From Calothrix brevissima NIES-22 (lineage in GTDB: Bacteria > Cyanobacteriota > Cyanobacteriia > Cyanobacteriales > Nostocaceae), in NCBI RefSeq assembly GCF_002367995.1, contig NZ_AP018211.1, positions 124,001-188,000 of the forward strand: a stretch of 64,000 nt of DNA, in the 5' to 3' direction. Positions 54,294-61,861 of this stretch are shown piece after piece. Every line of letters starts with the position of its first letter. Position 1 is the first letter of the stretch. The notes below the pieces were generated by a model. It made no database searches, was not told where the DNA came from, and saw only the letters and a program-made list of their open reading frames with translations. The position numbers and the translations under genes were made by a program.

Positions 54294-54905
54294 TTAGTTT
54301 AGTGCAGCATCAATGGCATCACTAATTTCTTGATGTTCCAAATTTCTGGTATGCAGTGCAGCCGTTGCAGCAGCTTCCGCAATGATGGTGTAGAGTACTG
54401 GTGAATCTGGAGTAGCCTTAGATAAATAGAGCAGAGCTTTGATTAGATGGTCTTCTGGATGTTCCGTCTCTAGTTCCTTAAGAGCATCATAATTAGTTCT
54501 GGAAGCTAGGGCTAATTGGTGATAATCAGTTTGGGGCGTGAGAAATTTTAGAATACTGCTCGTTGCGTTCCCTACAGGGTCAGGGGAATCGAAGGCGATC
54601 GCATTACCACTGCTGATTTCATCTAAAGCTTTTACCTGTGCGTAGTCAGCTACCGCATTAGCCGCCGCCGCCAAAATTTTGCGTAAATTGGGATTTGTGC
54701 TGGTCGCGCTCACCAAAAATCCTAAGCATTTGCTGTAAAAATCTCTGAGGTGACTGGCGTAGATTTTTTTTACTGCCTTGGCATCACCTTTTTTGTATTG
54801 CTCTAATGCCTGATACTGCCATTCATCAATCGGTTCGCCTAATTTTTCTAAAAACAGATCGATTACTTTTTCTAGTGTTAGTTCTGTAGATACTGCTTGC
54901 ACCAT
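54294..54905 (-). CDS. Helical protein of unknown function, third gene of the GIY-YIG operon
   Basis: A 203-residue protein; I choose the ATG at 54905 (MVQAVSTELTLEKVIDLFLE), which has AGGAG 10 nt upstream. It is almost wholly helical and rich in Ala and Leu (KILAAAANAVADYAQVKALDEI; LALASRTNYDALKELETEHPED). No domain is recognised and there is no signal peptide or membrane segment. It lies 13 nt after the GIY-YIG-containing gene on the same strand, so the product probably works with it, perhaps as an antitoxin-like or scaffold protein; that is only inference from the operon. Confidence 0.65.
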   Translation of the reverse strand: MVQAVSTELTLEKVIDLFLEKLGEPIDEWQYQALEQYKKGDAKAVKKIYASHLRDFYSKCLGFLVSATSTNPNLRKILAAAANAVADYAQVKALDEISSGNAIAFDSPDPVGNATSSILKFLTPQTDYHQLALASRTNYDALKELETEHPEDHLIKALLYLSKATPDSPVLYTIIAEAAATAALHTRNLEHQEISDAIDAALN

Positions 54906-54918
54906 TGGTTTATTACTC

Positions 54919-55746
54919 CTAAATCCAGTTTTCAAAGTTTTCAGCTTCCACCTGGGGCAAATACAGCTTGTCCCAGTTGCGATCAAACTGCTCCCTAACT
55001 ATCCTTGAGACAAAGCCAACAGCATTATCTCTGTCATAGTGAATTGCAACTTTAAGTAGTGCTAGGTTTTGCGTTCCTAACGTTATGTAGTTGATGCCAC
55101 GCCTAATTAGCTCAGAGTTAGGGGGCAAAGCAACATCTTTTAATGGGTTATCTGGAATGTCCCTAAGCTCATGCTGATATGAAGGTAAAGCCTTAACTCC
55201 CTCCATAACAATAGTTTCTGCCCATTGCTGAAATGGAATTTCGCGCATTTGAGCATCAAATTTGGCTAAGTTTAGGCAATAGTCTCGGTGTAACTGCAAC
55301 CATTCACGTATGAAGTAGGTAATTAAAAACTTTTCAGAATCTCCCCAAATATTTGTAATAATCTCAATTTTTTTAACATCCTCGGTATAAGCATAGTAAT
55401 AAGGCAGTAAAAACTTTTTAGAGTTTTTCTGACTCGTTGATTGTTTAATTCCATTAAGAGGTGGATTAAACCAGTTGATTAATGCTTTTTCTATTGTTGG
55501 TAGGAGTGATTTGTCTGATACTTCCAGCCAAGCTAAACGAATATTCCCAATCTTTATAAGCTCATTTTCTTTGTGATGAGCAGCCCATCTGGATTTTAAG
55601 CTGCTAGCAATCCCTATATATTGAATTGTGTTGTTAGCATCAATAGCAAAATATATGGCTGAACATATAGGTAAACTCTTACGTTGCTCCAAAGGTAATG
55701 ATGGCAGCAATAAAGGGTTTAAAGATTTAAAATCAACATTGGTCAT
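54919..55746 (-). CDS. GIY-YIG nuclease-like protein with a C-terminal domain shared with its neighbour
   Basis: A 275-residue protein; I choose the ATG at 55746 (MTNVDFKSLNPLLLPSLPLE) over a TTG 12 nt upstream. The N-terminal 95 residues resemble a GIY-YIG endonuclease: AIYFAIDANNTIQYIGIASSLKSRWAAHH (positions about 34-62) and a later Glu in TIEKALINWFNPPLNG, the usual metal ligand before NxPLN. From about 135 to the end (REWLQLHRDYCLNLAKFDAQ, NAVGFVSRIVREQFDRNWDKLYLPQVEA) it is strongly similar to the whole of the upstream gene product. It follows that gene by 2 nt. The architecture of GIY-YIG plus this second domain, next to a stand-alone copy of the domain, is not one I can name. Confidence 0.75.
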   Translation of the reverse strand: MTNVDFKSLNPLLLPSLPLEQRKSLPICSAIYFAIDANNTIQYIGIASSLKSRWAAHHKENELIKIGNIRLAWLEVSDKSLLPTIEKALINWFNPPLNGIKQSTSQKNSKKFLLPYYYAYTEDVKKIEIITNIWGDSEKFLITYFIREWLQLHRDYCLNLAKFDAQMREIPFQQWAETIVMEGVKALPSYQHELRDIPDNPLKDVALPPNSELIRRGINYITLGTQNLALLKVAIHYDRDNAVGFVSRIVREQFDRNWDKLYLPQVEAENFENWI

Positions 55747-55748
55747 TC

Positions 55749-56252
55749 TTAAAACCAAACTTTTGATTTTGAAGCTTCTACTTGAGGCAAATAAAGTTTA
55801 TCCCAATTGCGCTGCAATTGTTCTCTAACAATCCGTGATACAAACCCAATTGCGCTATCACGGTCATAAAAAATCCCAATACGCAACAAAGCTATATTCT
55901 GCTCTGACAACAAAATATAGTTGAGTTGTCGCTTTACGAGATTTGCAGTTGGAGGTAAGACAATATCTCGCAAAGGATTATCCGGAGTTTCAATTGAATG
56001 CTTGTAATCAGGTAGACCTTCAACACCCTTACTGAGCATTATTTCTACCCACTCTTGTGAAGATAGTTCTCTAGCTTGAGCATCTAGCTTGGCCAAGTTT
56101 AGGTAATATTCTCTGTTACGCCCAATCCAACCCCTAACATATTGAGTGACAAGGGTTTTTAACGAATCGCCTGAGACTTCCCCAAAAATGGACATTTTCT
56201 CGTCATCTTCTGGAGTCACGTAGTAGTAGGTAAGCGAGTATTGTTGAGCCAT
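55749..56252 (-). CDS. Stand-alone paralogue of the GIY-YIG protein's C-terminal domain
   Basis: A 167-residue protein starting MAQQYSLTYYYVTPEDDEKM. Residues about 35-167 align with the C-terminal half of the next gene product, including REYYLNLAKLDAQARELSSQ, DNPLRDIVLPPTANLVKR, and SAIGFVSRIVREQLQRNWDK then LYLPQVEA. The first 30 residues also match the corresponding linker (YYYAYTEDVKKIEIITNIWG there). So the nuclease gene arose by fusion of a GIY-YIG module to a duplicate of this gene, or this is the nuclease-less copy. First gene of a three-gene minus-strand operon. Function unknown. Confidence 0.7.
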   Translation of the reverse strand: MAQQYSLTYYYVTPEDDEKMSIFGEVSGDSLKTLVTQYVRGWIGRNREYYLNLAKLDAQARELSSQEWVEIMLSKGVEGLPDYKHSIETPDNPLRDIVLPPTANLVKRQLNYILLSEQNIALLRIGIFYDRDSAIGFVSRIVREQLQRNWDKLYLPQVEASKSKVWF

Positions 56253-56346
56253 TCAATACTTATCCATTAATTGAGCATCAATCTTATATAAATTTACATC
56301 ATCATTCTATAAATTTGGTATGTTTTTAAATTAGATTAACAAATAA

Positions 56347-56400
56347 ACCCCGGCGCTGGCACGTCGGGGACTTCCCAACCGTAGGATCAGCTACAGCAGG
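56347..56400 (+). promoter_or_regulatory. Hairpin and Shine-Dalgarno before the small HTH gene
   Basis: CCCCG...CGGGG around a GGCGCTGGCACGT loop (about 56348-56369) forms a stable stem upstream of an AGGAG (about 56397-56401) and the ATG at 56413. It may be a 5'-UTR structure or the end of an upstream transcript. Confidence 0.4.
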
Positions 56401-56412
56401 AGCAAATTTATT

Positions 56413-56631
56413 ATGGATCGTTTCACTAACAGAACCGAATATGTTTTGAACGAAATTGCAAGCTATCCAAGTCAAGCTGAGGCGGCGGCGGCCCTTGGAA
56501 CTAGCCCACAGGTTGTTTCTCGCTGGAATTGTAACGAATCTCAGCCTAGTGGTGTAGTTGCTAGAGTTTGCCAGTTGGCTAGATACATAAAAGAATTGGG
56601 CTATGAATTACCGCCCACCATTGATTTCTAA
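56413..56631 (+). CDS. Small Cro-like helix-turn-helix regulator
   Basis: A 72-residue protein starting MDRFTNRTEYVLNEIASYPS. The helix-turn-helix is SQAEAAAALGTSPQVVSRWN (about 20-39), of the Cro/YdaS kind, with QVVSRW as recognition helix. Cro-like proteins of this size repress their own and neighbouring promoters. An AGGAG precedes the start and a strong terminator follows (56664-56686), so it is a single transcript facing the cassette that begins at 56928. Probably the regulator of that cassette. Confidence 0.75.
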   Translation: MDRFTNRTEYVLNEIASYPSQAEAAAALGTSPQVVSRWNCNESQPSGVVARVCQLARYIKELGYELPPTIDF

Positions 56632-56663
56632 GAAAATATCTCCGCAATCAACTAAAGTTGTTG

Positions 56664-56686
56664 CCCCTCTAATTAGAGGGGTTTTT
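56664..56686 (+). terminator. Rho-independent terminator after the HTH gene
   Basis: CCCCTCT-AATT-AGAGGGG is a perfect 7-bp stem with a 4-base loop, followed directly by TTTTT. A textbook intrinsic terminator. Confidence 0.85.
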
Positions 56687-56699
56687 AATTTAAGTGGAT

Positions 56700-56927
56700 A
56701 GCTTATGCAGTGCTGTTGCATTGCAGAAACCTAATGTTTGTCCGTAGTGGATAGCACTTTTACTTACTTTTTTGTAATTCAAAAGTGGCAATTATTAAAC
56801 ATTCCACTGCAATTATGCAGAGTGTGAAATACAAATAAGCAGTATTTGAAATTAAAGTACAGCTTACTTGTAGTTCATCCACTGCAATTATGCAAATTAC
56901 AGTTAGTGCATATTGCATAAATCAATA
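56700..56927. repeat. Regulatory region with TGCA-type repeats before the ATPase cassette
   Basis: CCACTGCAATTATGCA occurs twice (about 56801 and 56879). Related TGCAT/ATGCA motifs lie near 56707, 56722 and 56907. The cores are imperfect palindromes TGCA-ATT-ATGCA-like. Similar motifs (TGCAATATGCAT, ATGCACTAAATAA) recur at the far end of the cassette, 61558-61670. They may be operators or element ends. Confidence 0.5.
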
Positions 56928-57350
56928 ATGGAAGAAACAAGAATTATTTATGAAACATTAGTAGGTGACAGAGTTAATGATGTCCACTGGTGGCGCGTCA
57001 AGAAAGCCATGAGTGCATCAGAACTGCCTTTAAATAAGTCTGGTTTTGAATTGTTCATTGCACTAAAGAGAACTTCACCCCGCTACTTTTCTCAATATCA
57101 TAAAGTCAAACGTCAAGTTTCAACTATTGAGTCATCTATAGGTGAGGGTGTTACTGGTGAACAGTTTGTAAGCTTGCTGGAAAAGCTCGATATCTCTCCT
57201 AATCAATCAACTATCAGTCGATGGTTTAAAGGCTGTGGAGGCTTCAAAGCAAAGCAGTTTTATTGTAAGACTGTGCTACTTCCTATCATTGCGATCGCAT
57301 TGATATACAAGTCAAAAGTTCAAAACAATCAATTAGCAAAGGTAGGTTAA
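56928..57350 (+). CDS. Putative DNA-binding protein, first gene of the ATPase cassette
   Basis: A 140-residue protein; I choose the ATG at 56928 (MEETRIIYETLVGDRVNDVH) over an upstream TTG. Residues about 85-110 (LLEKLDISPNQSTISRWFKG) look like a helix-turn-helix with STISRWF as recognition helix. Near the end LLPIIAIALIYKSK could be a short membrane segment or a buried helix. The next gene's GTG starts 1 nt after this stop. No family known to me; it may regulate the cassette or act as a membrane-linked DNA adaptor. Confidence 0.65.
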   Translation: MEETRIIYETLVGDRVNDVHWWRVKKAMSASELPLNKSGFELFIALKRTSPRYFSQYHKVKRQVSTIESSIGEGVTGEQFVSLLEKLDISPNQSTISRWFKGCGGFKAKQFYCKTVLLPIIAIALIYKSKVQNNQLAKVG

Positions 57351-57351
57351 T

Positions 57352-58044
57352 GTGATTAACAAAGTATCAACTCGGATTCAATCTAGATTATCTAGAAAAA
57401 GTATCAAAGTCTCGTTAGGTAAAATTAAACAGATTTATTCTCAGATGGTAGCTGATGCAAATAAGCCAACTAATGCTGAAATTGACGCTATAACTGATTA
57501 CTTTATTAAACAATTCTCTAAACCTGCACCCGTTACTCAAGAAGAAACAGAGTTAGTAGAAACAGAATCAAATCCAGAAATAACCGCAATTGATATTATA
57601 GAAACTGATTCTACGCTGGAAGAACCACAAAATAAGTCAGCGATCGCAGTTCCCGAAGATAATCAAATAGTTGTGTCTAGTGCCGATAAACAAGCATTAG
57701 TCAGCACCCAATCAGCAGCATTAGGATTTGAGTTGTCAGAACAGGAAACAATAGCAATAGCTGACAATATTGATAATGTATTTGCTGATTACTCAGCTTT
57801 TGTTACCAGTGTTACCTCTGCCATTAAAGGTTATATTGCCCACAAATTTGATGAGATAGAGGAAAAATTAGATAGCAGTGGTAATGAGGTAAGGAATTAT
57901 TTAGCCGATAGAAATTTCAGGTTGAATCAAAAATTGGTTGATTATACCAACAATGTCAAAAGCATCCAGTCTGATACTGAGGAAATGCGAGAAAATTTGA
58001 GAACAACTAAAAATATAGTCTTATCTCGGTTTCAAATTAAATAA
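57352..58044 (+). CDS. Acidic coiled-coil protein of the cassette
   Basis: A 230-residue protein with GTG start (MINKVSTRIQSRLSRKSIKV). A basic N-terminus (about 1-35) leads into a long Glu/Thr-rich disordered segment (about 60-120), then a helical C-terminus with coiled-coil character (IEEKLDSSGNEVRNYLADRN, DYTNNVKSIQSDTEEMRENL). No enzyme motif and no signal peptide. It could be a structural or DNA-packing component. The small TM protein that follows starts in the +1 frame 29 nt after this stop. Confidence 0.65.
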   Translation: MINKVSTRIQSRLSRKSIKVSLGKIKQIYSQMVADANKPTNAEIDAITDYFIKQFSKPAPVTQEETELVETESNPEITAIDIIETDSTLEEPQNKSAIAVPEDNQIVVSSADKQALVSTQSAALGFELSEQETIAIADNIDNVFADYSAFVTSVTSAIKGYIAHKFDEIEEKLDSSGNEVRNYLADRNFRLNQKLVDYTNNVKSIQSDTEEMRENLRTTKNIVLSRFQIK

Positions 58045-58072
58045 AAATCATGACGGATTAACACAAATATTT

Positions 58073-58228
58073 TTGGGAATAATCACGTTATTATCCCTAT
58101 TCTTTGCCCTTTCAGGTATCACTCAAGCCTACCAACACTACCACTTACCTTCAAAGGTTGAGGAGCGTTTGCAAGAGAAGAAGTTAATTGATTATTGTCC
58201 TTTATCTATTCCATTGGAGGAATGCTAA
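58073..58228 (+). CDS. 51-residue small membrane protein coupled to the next gene
   Basis: An open frame from a TTG at 58073 codes for MGIITLLSLFFALSGITQAY, then a basic/acidic tail ending CPLSIPLEEC. It has one strong membrane helix at the N-terminus. Its TAA (58226-58228) overlaps the ATG of the next gene (TAATG), a sign of real translation and coupling. The start is uncertain: no ATG is present, the frame is open upstream to about 58019, and a +1 frameshift from the previous gene is an alternative. Confidence 0.55.
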   Translation: MGIITLLSLFFALSGITQAYQHYHLPSKVEERLQEKKLIDYCPLSIPLEEC

Positions 58229-58884
58229 TGGTGAAAGCCAAGTATCTAAAAGACCATGTAACAGGCTACGGTAAAAATGTTAGTCGTGCCACTAAAGACA
58301 AGTTTGGTATTTCTAATCAATTGATAGTTAAGGCTGCATTAGGTGATGAGAAATCACTTACCCAAATTGCGGATATGGGTAAATTGGGTGAAAGACTAAT
58401 TCTAGTGATGCCTACTATCAAGCAAAATCTAAATTCTTACATTCAGGGCAACACCCAATACAATCAAACTCTTGCAGAAATTTATAGAGAAGGTGGCAAG
58501 GGTGCATTAGCAATTGATAAAGCATCCTCAGACCTAACACTAGAAAATACCAAGTTCAATAACTTACTAGAGGAATATAAAGCGCGTTTGTTTGCGTCTC
58601 TAGAGGCTGAAGAAGACAGGCATAACATCCAGATGGATGCTATTGAACTGCAAGCCTGGATAGATACTCAGATGAAAGAGATTGATTATAAAGTGCAGAT
58701 GGAGAATATATCTAATAAGCCTTTCGTCGCTCAAATAAAGGCTGATGAAGATTACGAAACCAAGAAAATTCAGCACATTCTAGAGCATGGTAGCGAGAGT
58801 GATTTAAGCTTAATTCCTCGCAAACAATATATTACTAATCCACTGAGAAAGCTTTGGCAGGAAATTAGAGATTTATTCAGCTAA
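58228..58884 (+). CDS. Coiled-coil protein of the cassette
   Basis: A 218-residue protein; I choose the ATG at 58228 (MVKAKYLKDHVTGYGKNVSR), with GGAGGA 6 nt before it. It is helical and charged, with long amphipathic helices (KASSDLTLENTKFNNLLEEYKARLF region, about 100-125; IELQAWIDTQMKEIDYKVQM, about 145-165). No domain is recognised and there is no membrane segment. The N-terminal MVKAKYLKDHVTGYGKNV is basic and could bind nucleic acid or lipid. A hairpin (58897-58920) separates it from the next gene. Confidence 0.65.
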   Translation: MVKAKYLKDHVTGYGKNVSRATKDKFGISNQLIVKAALGDEKSLTQIADMGKLGERLILVMPTIKQNLNSYIQGNTQYNQTLAEIYREGGKGALAIDKASSDLTLENTKFNNLLEEYKARLFASLEAEEDRHNIQMDAIELQAWIDTQMKEIDYKVQMENISNKPFVAQIKADEDYETKKIQHILEHGSESDLSLIPRKQYITNPLRKLWQEIRDLFS

Positions 58885-58896
58885 TTGATGATAGAA

Positions 58897-58920
58897 AGCC
58901 CCCTACGCGGCAAGGGGGCT
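58897..58920 (+). terminator. Hairpin between cassette genes
   Basis: AGCCCCCT and AGGGGGCT form a perfect 8-bp stem with an 8-base loop. On the plus strand it is followed by AAAAATATTT, so it is not a clear terminator. It may be an attenuator or mRNA processing/stability site. Confidence 0.5.
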
Positions 58921-58942
58921 AAAAATATTTAGTGATTGTATT

Positions 58943-59545
58943 ATGGCTCAAATTCCCTACGAATACCCAGATTTTAACAATAGTGATGAGTCAGCAACTC
59001 AAAATAATTATCCGGTAGAACTAGATGATAGTTTTACACCTGACCAGATAGAGGAAATTAATAATTACAAGGAAAGAGCTAACAAAAAAATTGCTAAAAA
59101 TGAATCTATCCTCAGAGGTTTAGAAACATTCTTTTGGGGAATTAGCTCTTACTCACTTTGTAAATGGTTGATTTTAAATCTAGGATCAAGTGGTATCAGT
59201 GTTGCGATCGCACTTGCGTTAGTGGTCAATCAGATAGTAAATCGTGATTGTTTAGATAGCTTTAATCTAAATAAAAAAGATGGTCAGTGGGAACTAAACG
59301 GTATGGGTAAATTATTTAAATTTGGGTTTGGATTGTTGACGAGTGCCTTTGTACTTTGGTCATCTATCGGCAACTTTATAGGAATGGTAAATGATTCTAA
59401 GGTAACTTACTATGCTTTAAATAATGTTGTTGAAGAATTTAATAGTTTGCCTAAAAAACAACAAGAGGAATGGATACAAGGCGCTGTTACTGGTGCGGCA
59501 TTGGTGGCGTTGATATTTATTGGTGTTGGAGTAAATAAGAGGTAA
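58943..59545 (+). CDS. Membrane protein of the cassette
   Basis: A 200-residue protein starting MAQIPYEYPDFNNSDESATQ. After an acidic disordered N-terminus (about 1-35) and an amphipathic helix there are three likely membrane helices: about 70-95 (LCKWLILNLGSSGISVAIAL), 127-148 (FGFGLLTSAFVLWSSIGNFI) and 181-199 (AVTGAALVALIFIGVGV). The next gene, the ATPase, starts 4 nt after its stop, so the two are tightly coupled and probably form a complex. No family recognised. Confidence 0.7.
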   Translation: MAQIPYEYPDFNNSDESATQNNYPVELDDSFTPDQIEEINNYKERANKKIAKNESILRGLETFFWGISSYSLCKWLILNLGSSGISVAIALALVVNQIVNRDCLDSFNLNKKDGQWELNGMGKLFKFGFGLLTSAFVLWSSIGNFIGMVNDSKVTYYALNNVVEEFNSLPKKQQEEWIQGAVTGAALVALIFIGVGVNKR

Positions 59546-59549
59546 GTTA

Positions 59550-60977
59550 ATGAAAACTTTACCTATTATTACAGTGCTGGGGGTGGTCAGTTCATTAGTA
59601 TCAGCATTTTATTTGGGTCAGATAGATGAATTAAGTTTTGATCGAGTAACTATACAGTTTTGTCCCCAAACTGCAAACATCAACCAACCAAACGCCAGAG
59701 AATCACAAGGAAAACTAGATTTACAATACTGTCGATATCGTCATCGGTTATTAAAAGAAGTATGGGAAAGCGAGCAGTATAAGGCAGCAATTCCACTATC
59801 TAAAGAATCATTCTCTATTCAAGAATACAAAGGTGATAATTCGGGGGGAATTTGGCTTTTGCTGGCTCCCTTTCTAGCTGGTAGCGCATACTTAGCATGG
59901 TCAAACAAGTGTCAAATTGATTACGATAAAAAATTTAAGTTACTTGAAGACTTAAAAAGCTCTTATAAACTGGCTACTGTGTCAGCTAGGAATGAGAGAG
60001 AGTTTAAAGCTACTGCTATTAATCAGAGATGGGATACTCAACGGGTCAAAGCTGGTCAGATTTCAATTGATGCTATGCAAGATAGATTGAGGCGACAAAG
60101 TGAAATTCAAGACCGTACTCATGATTCTACATTAAAACAATTCGATTTAAATGATAGTCAAGCAGATAAACAAATTGCTGAGAATCAATTAGCCGTTACA
60201 GAAGCTAATAAGAAAAGGGATAAACTATCTAAAACTAATCATAACGAAGATAATACCAATCAAAAACCGACAAATGAATTATTAAAAGATAGTTTAATTG
60301 ATGCTCTCAAAAATCATGAGGATGGCTGGCTCTGGAATATCATTAAAGCAGCCAAGCCCCTATGGATAATTGGCGAACAGGGAACAGGTAAAACTAATAC
60401 ATCTGTATCTATTGGGTTGATTCGTAAATACTGTTTAGGTATCTCAATTTTCAGAATTGCTGATCGCCACTTAAACGGAGCTAATAGCAAGGTTTGGAAA
60501 CTGCTAGAAGCACAGAATAAGGCTGATAATGATTCAGCTATTATTGAGGTTTTGCAAGATACCTATGAGCGGAGATTAGAGCGTATTGCATTAGATTTAG
60601 ATGATAAACAAGCGGAACAATTTTTATTAGATGAATTTACTCATCTTCGAGATATTGATGAGGAAACTATAACTAAATTTATTAAATCAACGTTCAGCGA
60701 TACTAGAAAAGCCAAAGAAAGATTTATTGGTGTAACCCATCTTGGAACTAATGCAGCTTTTGGAGATGGTACAGCAGCCATGAGAAAGGCTGGCAGTATC
60801 CTGATTGAAAAATTTACAGCAGATGGAGAGAAACCATTATCTAGAGTAGTTATTAAACATGGCTTAGTTGATAGCCAAGGAAATAAACTAGAAGATGTAG
60901 AGCATACATTACCAACATGGTTTGAGGCTTTGACAATTTACAATCATTTCCACAATAAACCTATTGAATTTAATTAG
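59550..60977 (+). CDS. Membrane-anchored P-loop ATPase of unknown role
   Basis: A 475-residue protein. Two N-terminal membrane segments (about 3-22, LPIITVLGVVSSLVSAFYLG; about 97-115, GGIWLLLAPFLAGSAYLAWS) flank a periplasmic-type loop with two Cys. A coiled coil follows (about 145-225). The C-terminal ATPase has Walker A IIGEQGTGKTNTS (about 272-284), Walker B FLLDEFTH (about 363-370) with the catalytic Glu, a sensor-like FIGVTHLGTNAAFGDG (about 392-407), and IEKFTADGEKPLSRVVIKHG. The layout recalls DNA-pumping or assembly ATPases of the HerA/FtsK/VirB4/Zot type, but I cannot place it in one of them. It is the only clear enzyme of the cassette, so the cassette probably moves or assembles something at the membrane. 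Confidence 0.75.
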   Translation: MKTLPIITVLGVVSSLVSAFYLGQIDELSFDRVTIQFCPQTANINQPNARESQGKLDLQYCRYRHRLLKEVWESEQYKAAIPLSKESFSIQEYKGDNSGGIWLLLAPFLAGSAYLAWSNKCQIDYDKKFKLLEDLKSSYKLATVSARNEREFKATAINQRWDTQRVKAGQISIDAMQDRLRRQSEIQDRTHDSTLKQFDLNDSQADKQIAENQLAVTEANKKRDKLSKTNHNEDNTNQKPTNELLKDSLIDALKNHEDGWLWNIIKAAKPLWIIGEQGTGKTNTSVSIGLIRKYCLGISIFRIADRHLNGANSKVWKLLEAQNKADNDSAIIEVLQDTYERRLERIALDLDDKQAEQFLLDEFTHLRDIDEETITKFIKSTFSDTRKAKERFIGVTHLGTNAAFGDGTAAMRKAGSILIEKFTADGEKPLSRVVIKHGLVDSQGNKLEDVEHTLPTWFEALTIYNHFHNKPIEFN

Positions 60978-60988
60978 GGATATCAAAA

Positions 60989-61861
60989 ATGGACACAATA
61001 ACAGATTTTTTATTCTTAAATGAAAATTTGGCTACAAACTTCAACCCTTTTTATGAAGATGAATATTTAGTAATTCAAACTTACCCTCCTGAAAAAAGGC
61101 TAATAATAGATAAACGAAGCTTCAACCATAAAGAAGCCAGAAATTATTGTGATATTCAAAATCTTGCTCATGATTACACATCATATAGTTTAAGAATCTT
61201 TCATAATCAAAAACTTTGGGAAGTAAACTTTATGGGTGAGCCTTTGGAAGTTTCTCAGCAGCAAGATTGGAAGATTCATGAAGATTACTTTCAAGCCGAG
61301 CGTGATGAAAATTTTGATTGCGAAATAGTTTTATGTCGATGCAGTTATCCTTACTTTTCTTCATTAAGAACTTTCAGCAATAATTATGGAGAAGGTGATG
61401 AGTATTGGCAACCTGTAACCTGCCTTGTAGAAGATAACGGCAGAGATATAGATAATTGCCCAAATTGTAACTGTGCGTTAATTAAGTTAGATGAAAATGA
61501 AGACGAGGAAGATGATGATAACTATCGCCTACTTACAATTGTAGGCTCTTGGTTATTAGTGCATACGCTATTTGCACTGCAATATGCATATAGTATTCTA
61601 TGGAGATGGCCCTGCACCGAGTCATTCATCTATTGGTTGCGCGGGAGGGCGCATTGCACATACTATGCACTAAATAATTCATTATTAAGCTTAGTTCTAC
61701 CTAGATACAGGACATACAGTAGCAACAGGGCGAGATATTGGTGTAGCTTGAGGTGCATTAGTAACCAAAGCTATTTCACCAGTAGCAGTTTTGACCATAC
61801 CTTGCGCTTCGATAATCTCCGAAGTTGCATTGTTGCTTACCGGAACAATACCATCTATTGA
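60989..61861 (+). CDS. Zinc-ribbon-like protein with a suspect C-terminal tail
   Basis: A 290-codon frame 11 nt after the ATPase. The first 180 residues or so look like a normal soluble acidic protein (MDTITDFLFLNENLATNFNP, and CPNCNCALIKLDENEDEEDD with a zinc-knuckle-like CxxCxC). After about 61525 the frame enters repeat DNA: an inverted repeat GCCTAC/GTAGGC (61527-61546), TGCA motifs, and from 61697 the antisense end of a haemagglutinin-like gene. The tail (RLLTIVGSWLLVHTLF onwards) is probably not native. The gene seems to have been broken at the junction and has acquired a random end. Function unknown. Confidence 0.5.
   Translation: MDTITDFLFLNENLATNFNPFYEDEYLVIQTYPPEKRLIIDKRSFNHKEARNYCDIQNLAHDYTSYSLRIFHNQKLWEVNFMGEPLEVSQQQDWKIHEDYFQAERDENFDCEIVLCRCSYPYFSSLRTFSNNYGEGDEYWQPVTCLVEDNGRDIDNCPNCNCALIKLDENEDEEDDDNYRLLTIVGSWLLVHTLFALQYAYSILWRWPCTESFIYWLRGRAHCTYYALNNSLLSLVLPRYRTYSSNRARYWCSLRCISNQSYFTSSSFDHTLRFDNLRSCIVAYRNNTIY
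61527..61690. repeat. Junction region with inverted and TGCA repeats
   Basis: GCCTAC (61527-61532) is the inverse of GTAGGC (61541-61546). TGCATACG, TTTGCACTGCAATATGCATA and GCGCATTGCACATACTATGC follow within 110 bp. These motifs resemble those at 56700-56910, so the two regions may be the ends of one element. Confidence 0.45.
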
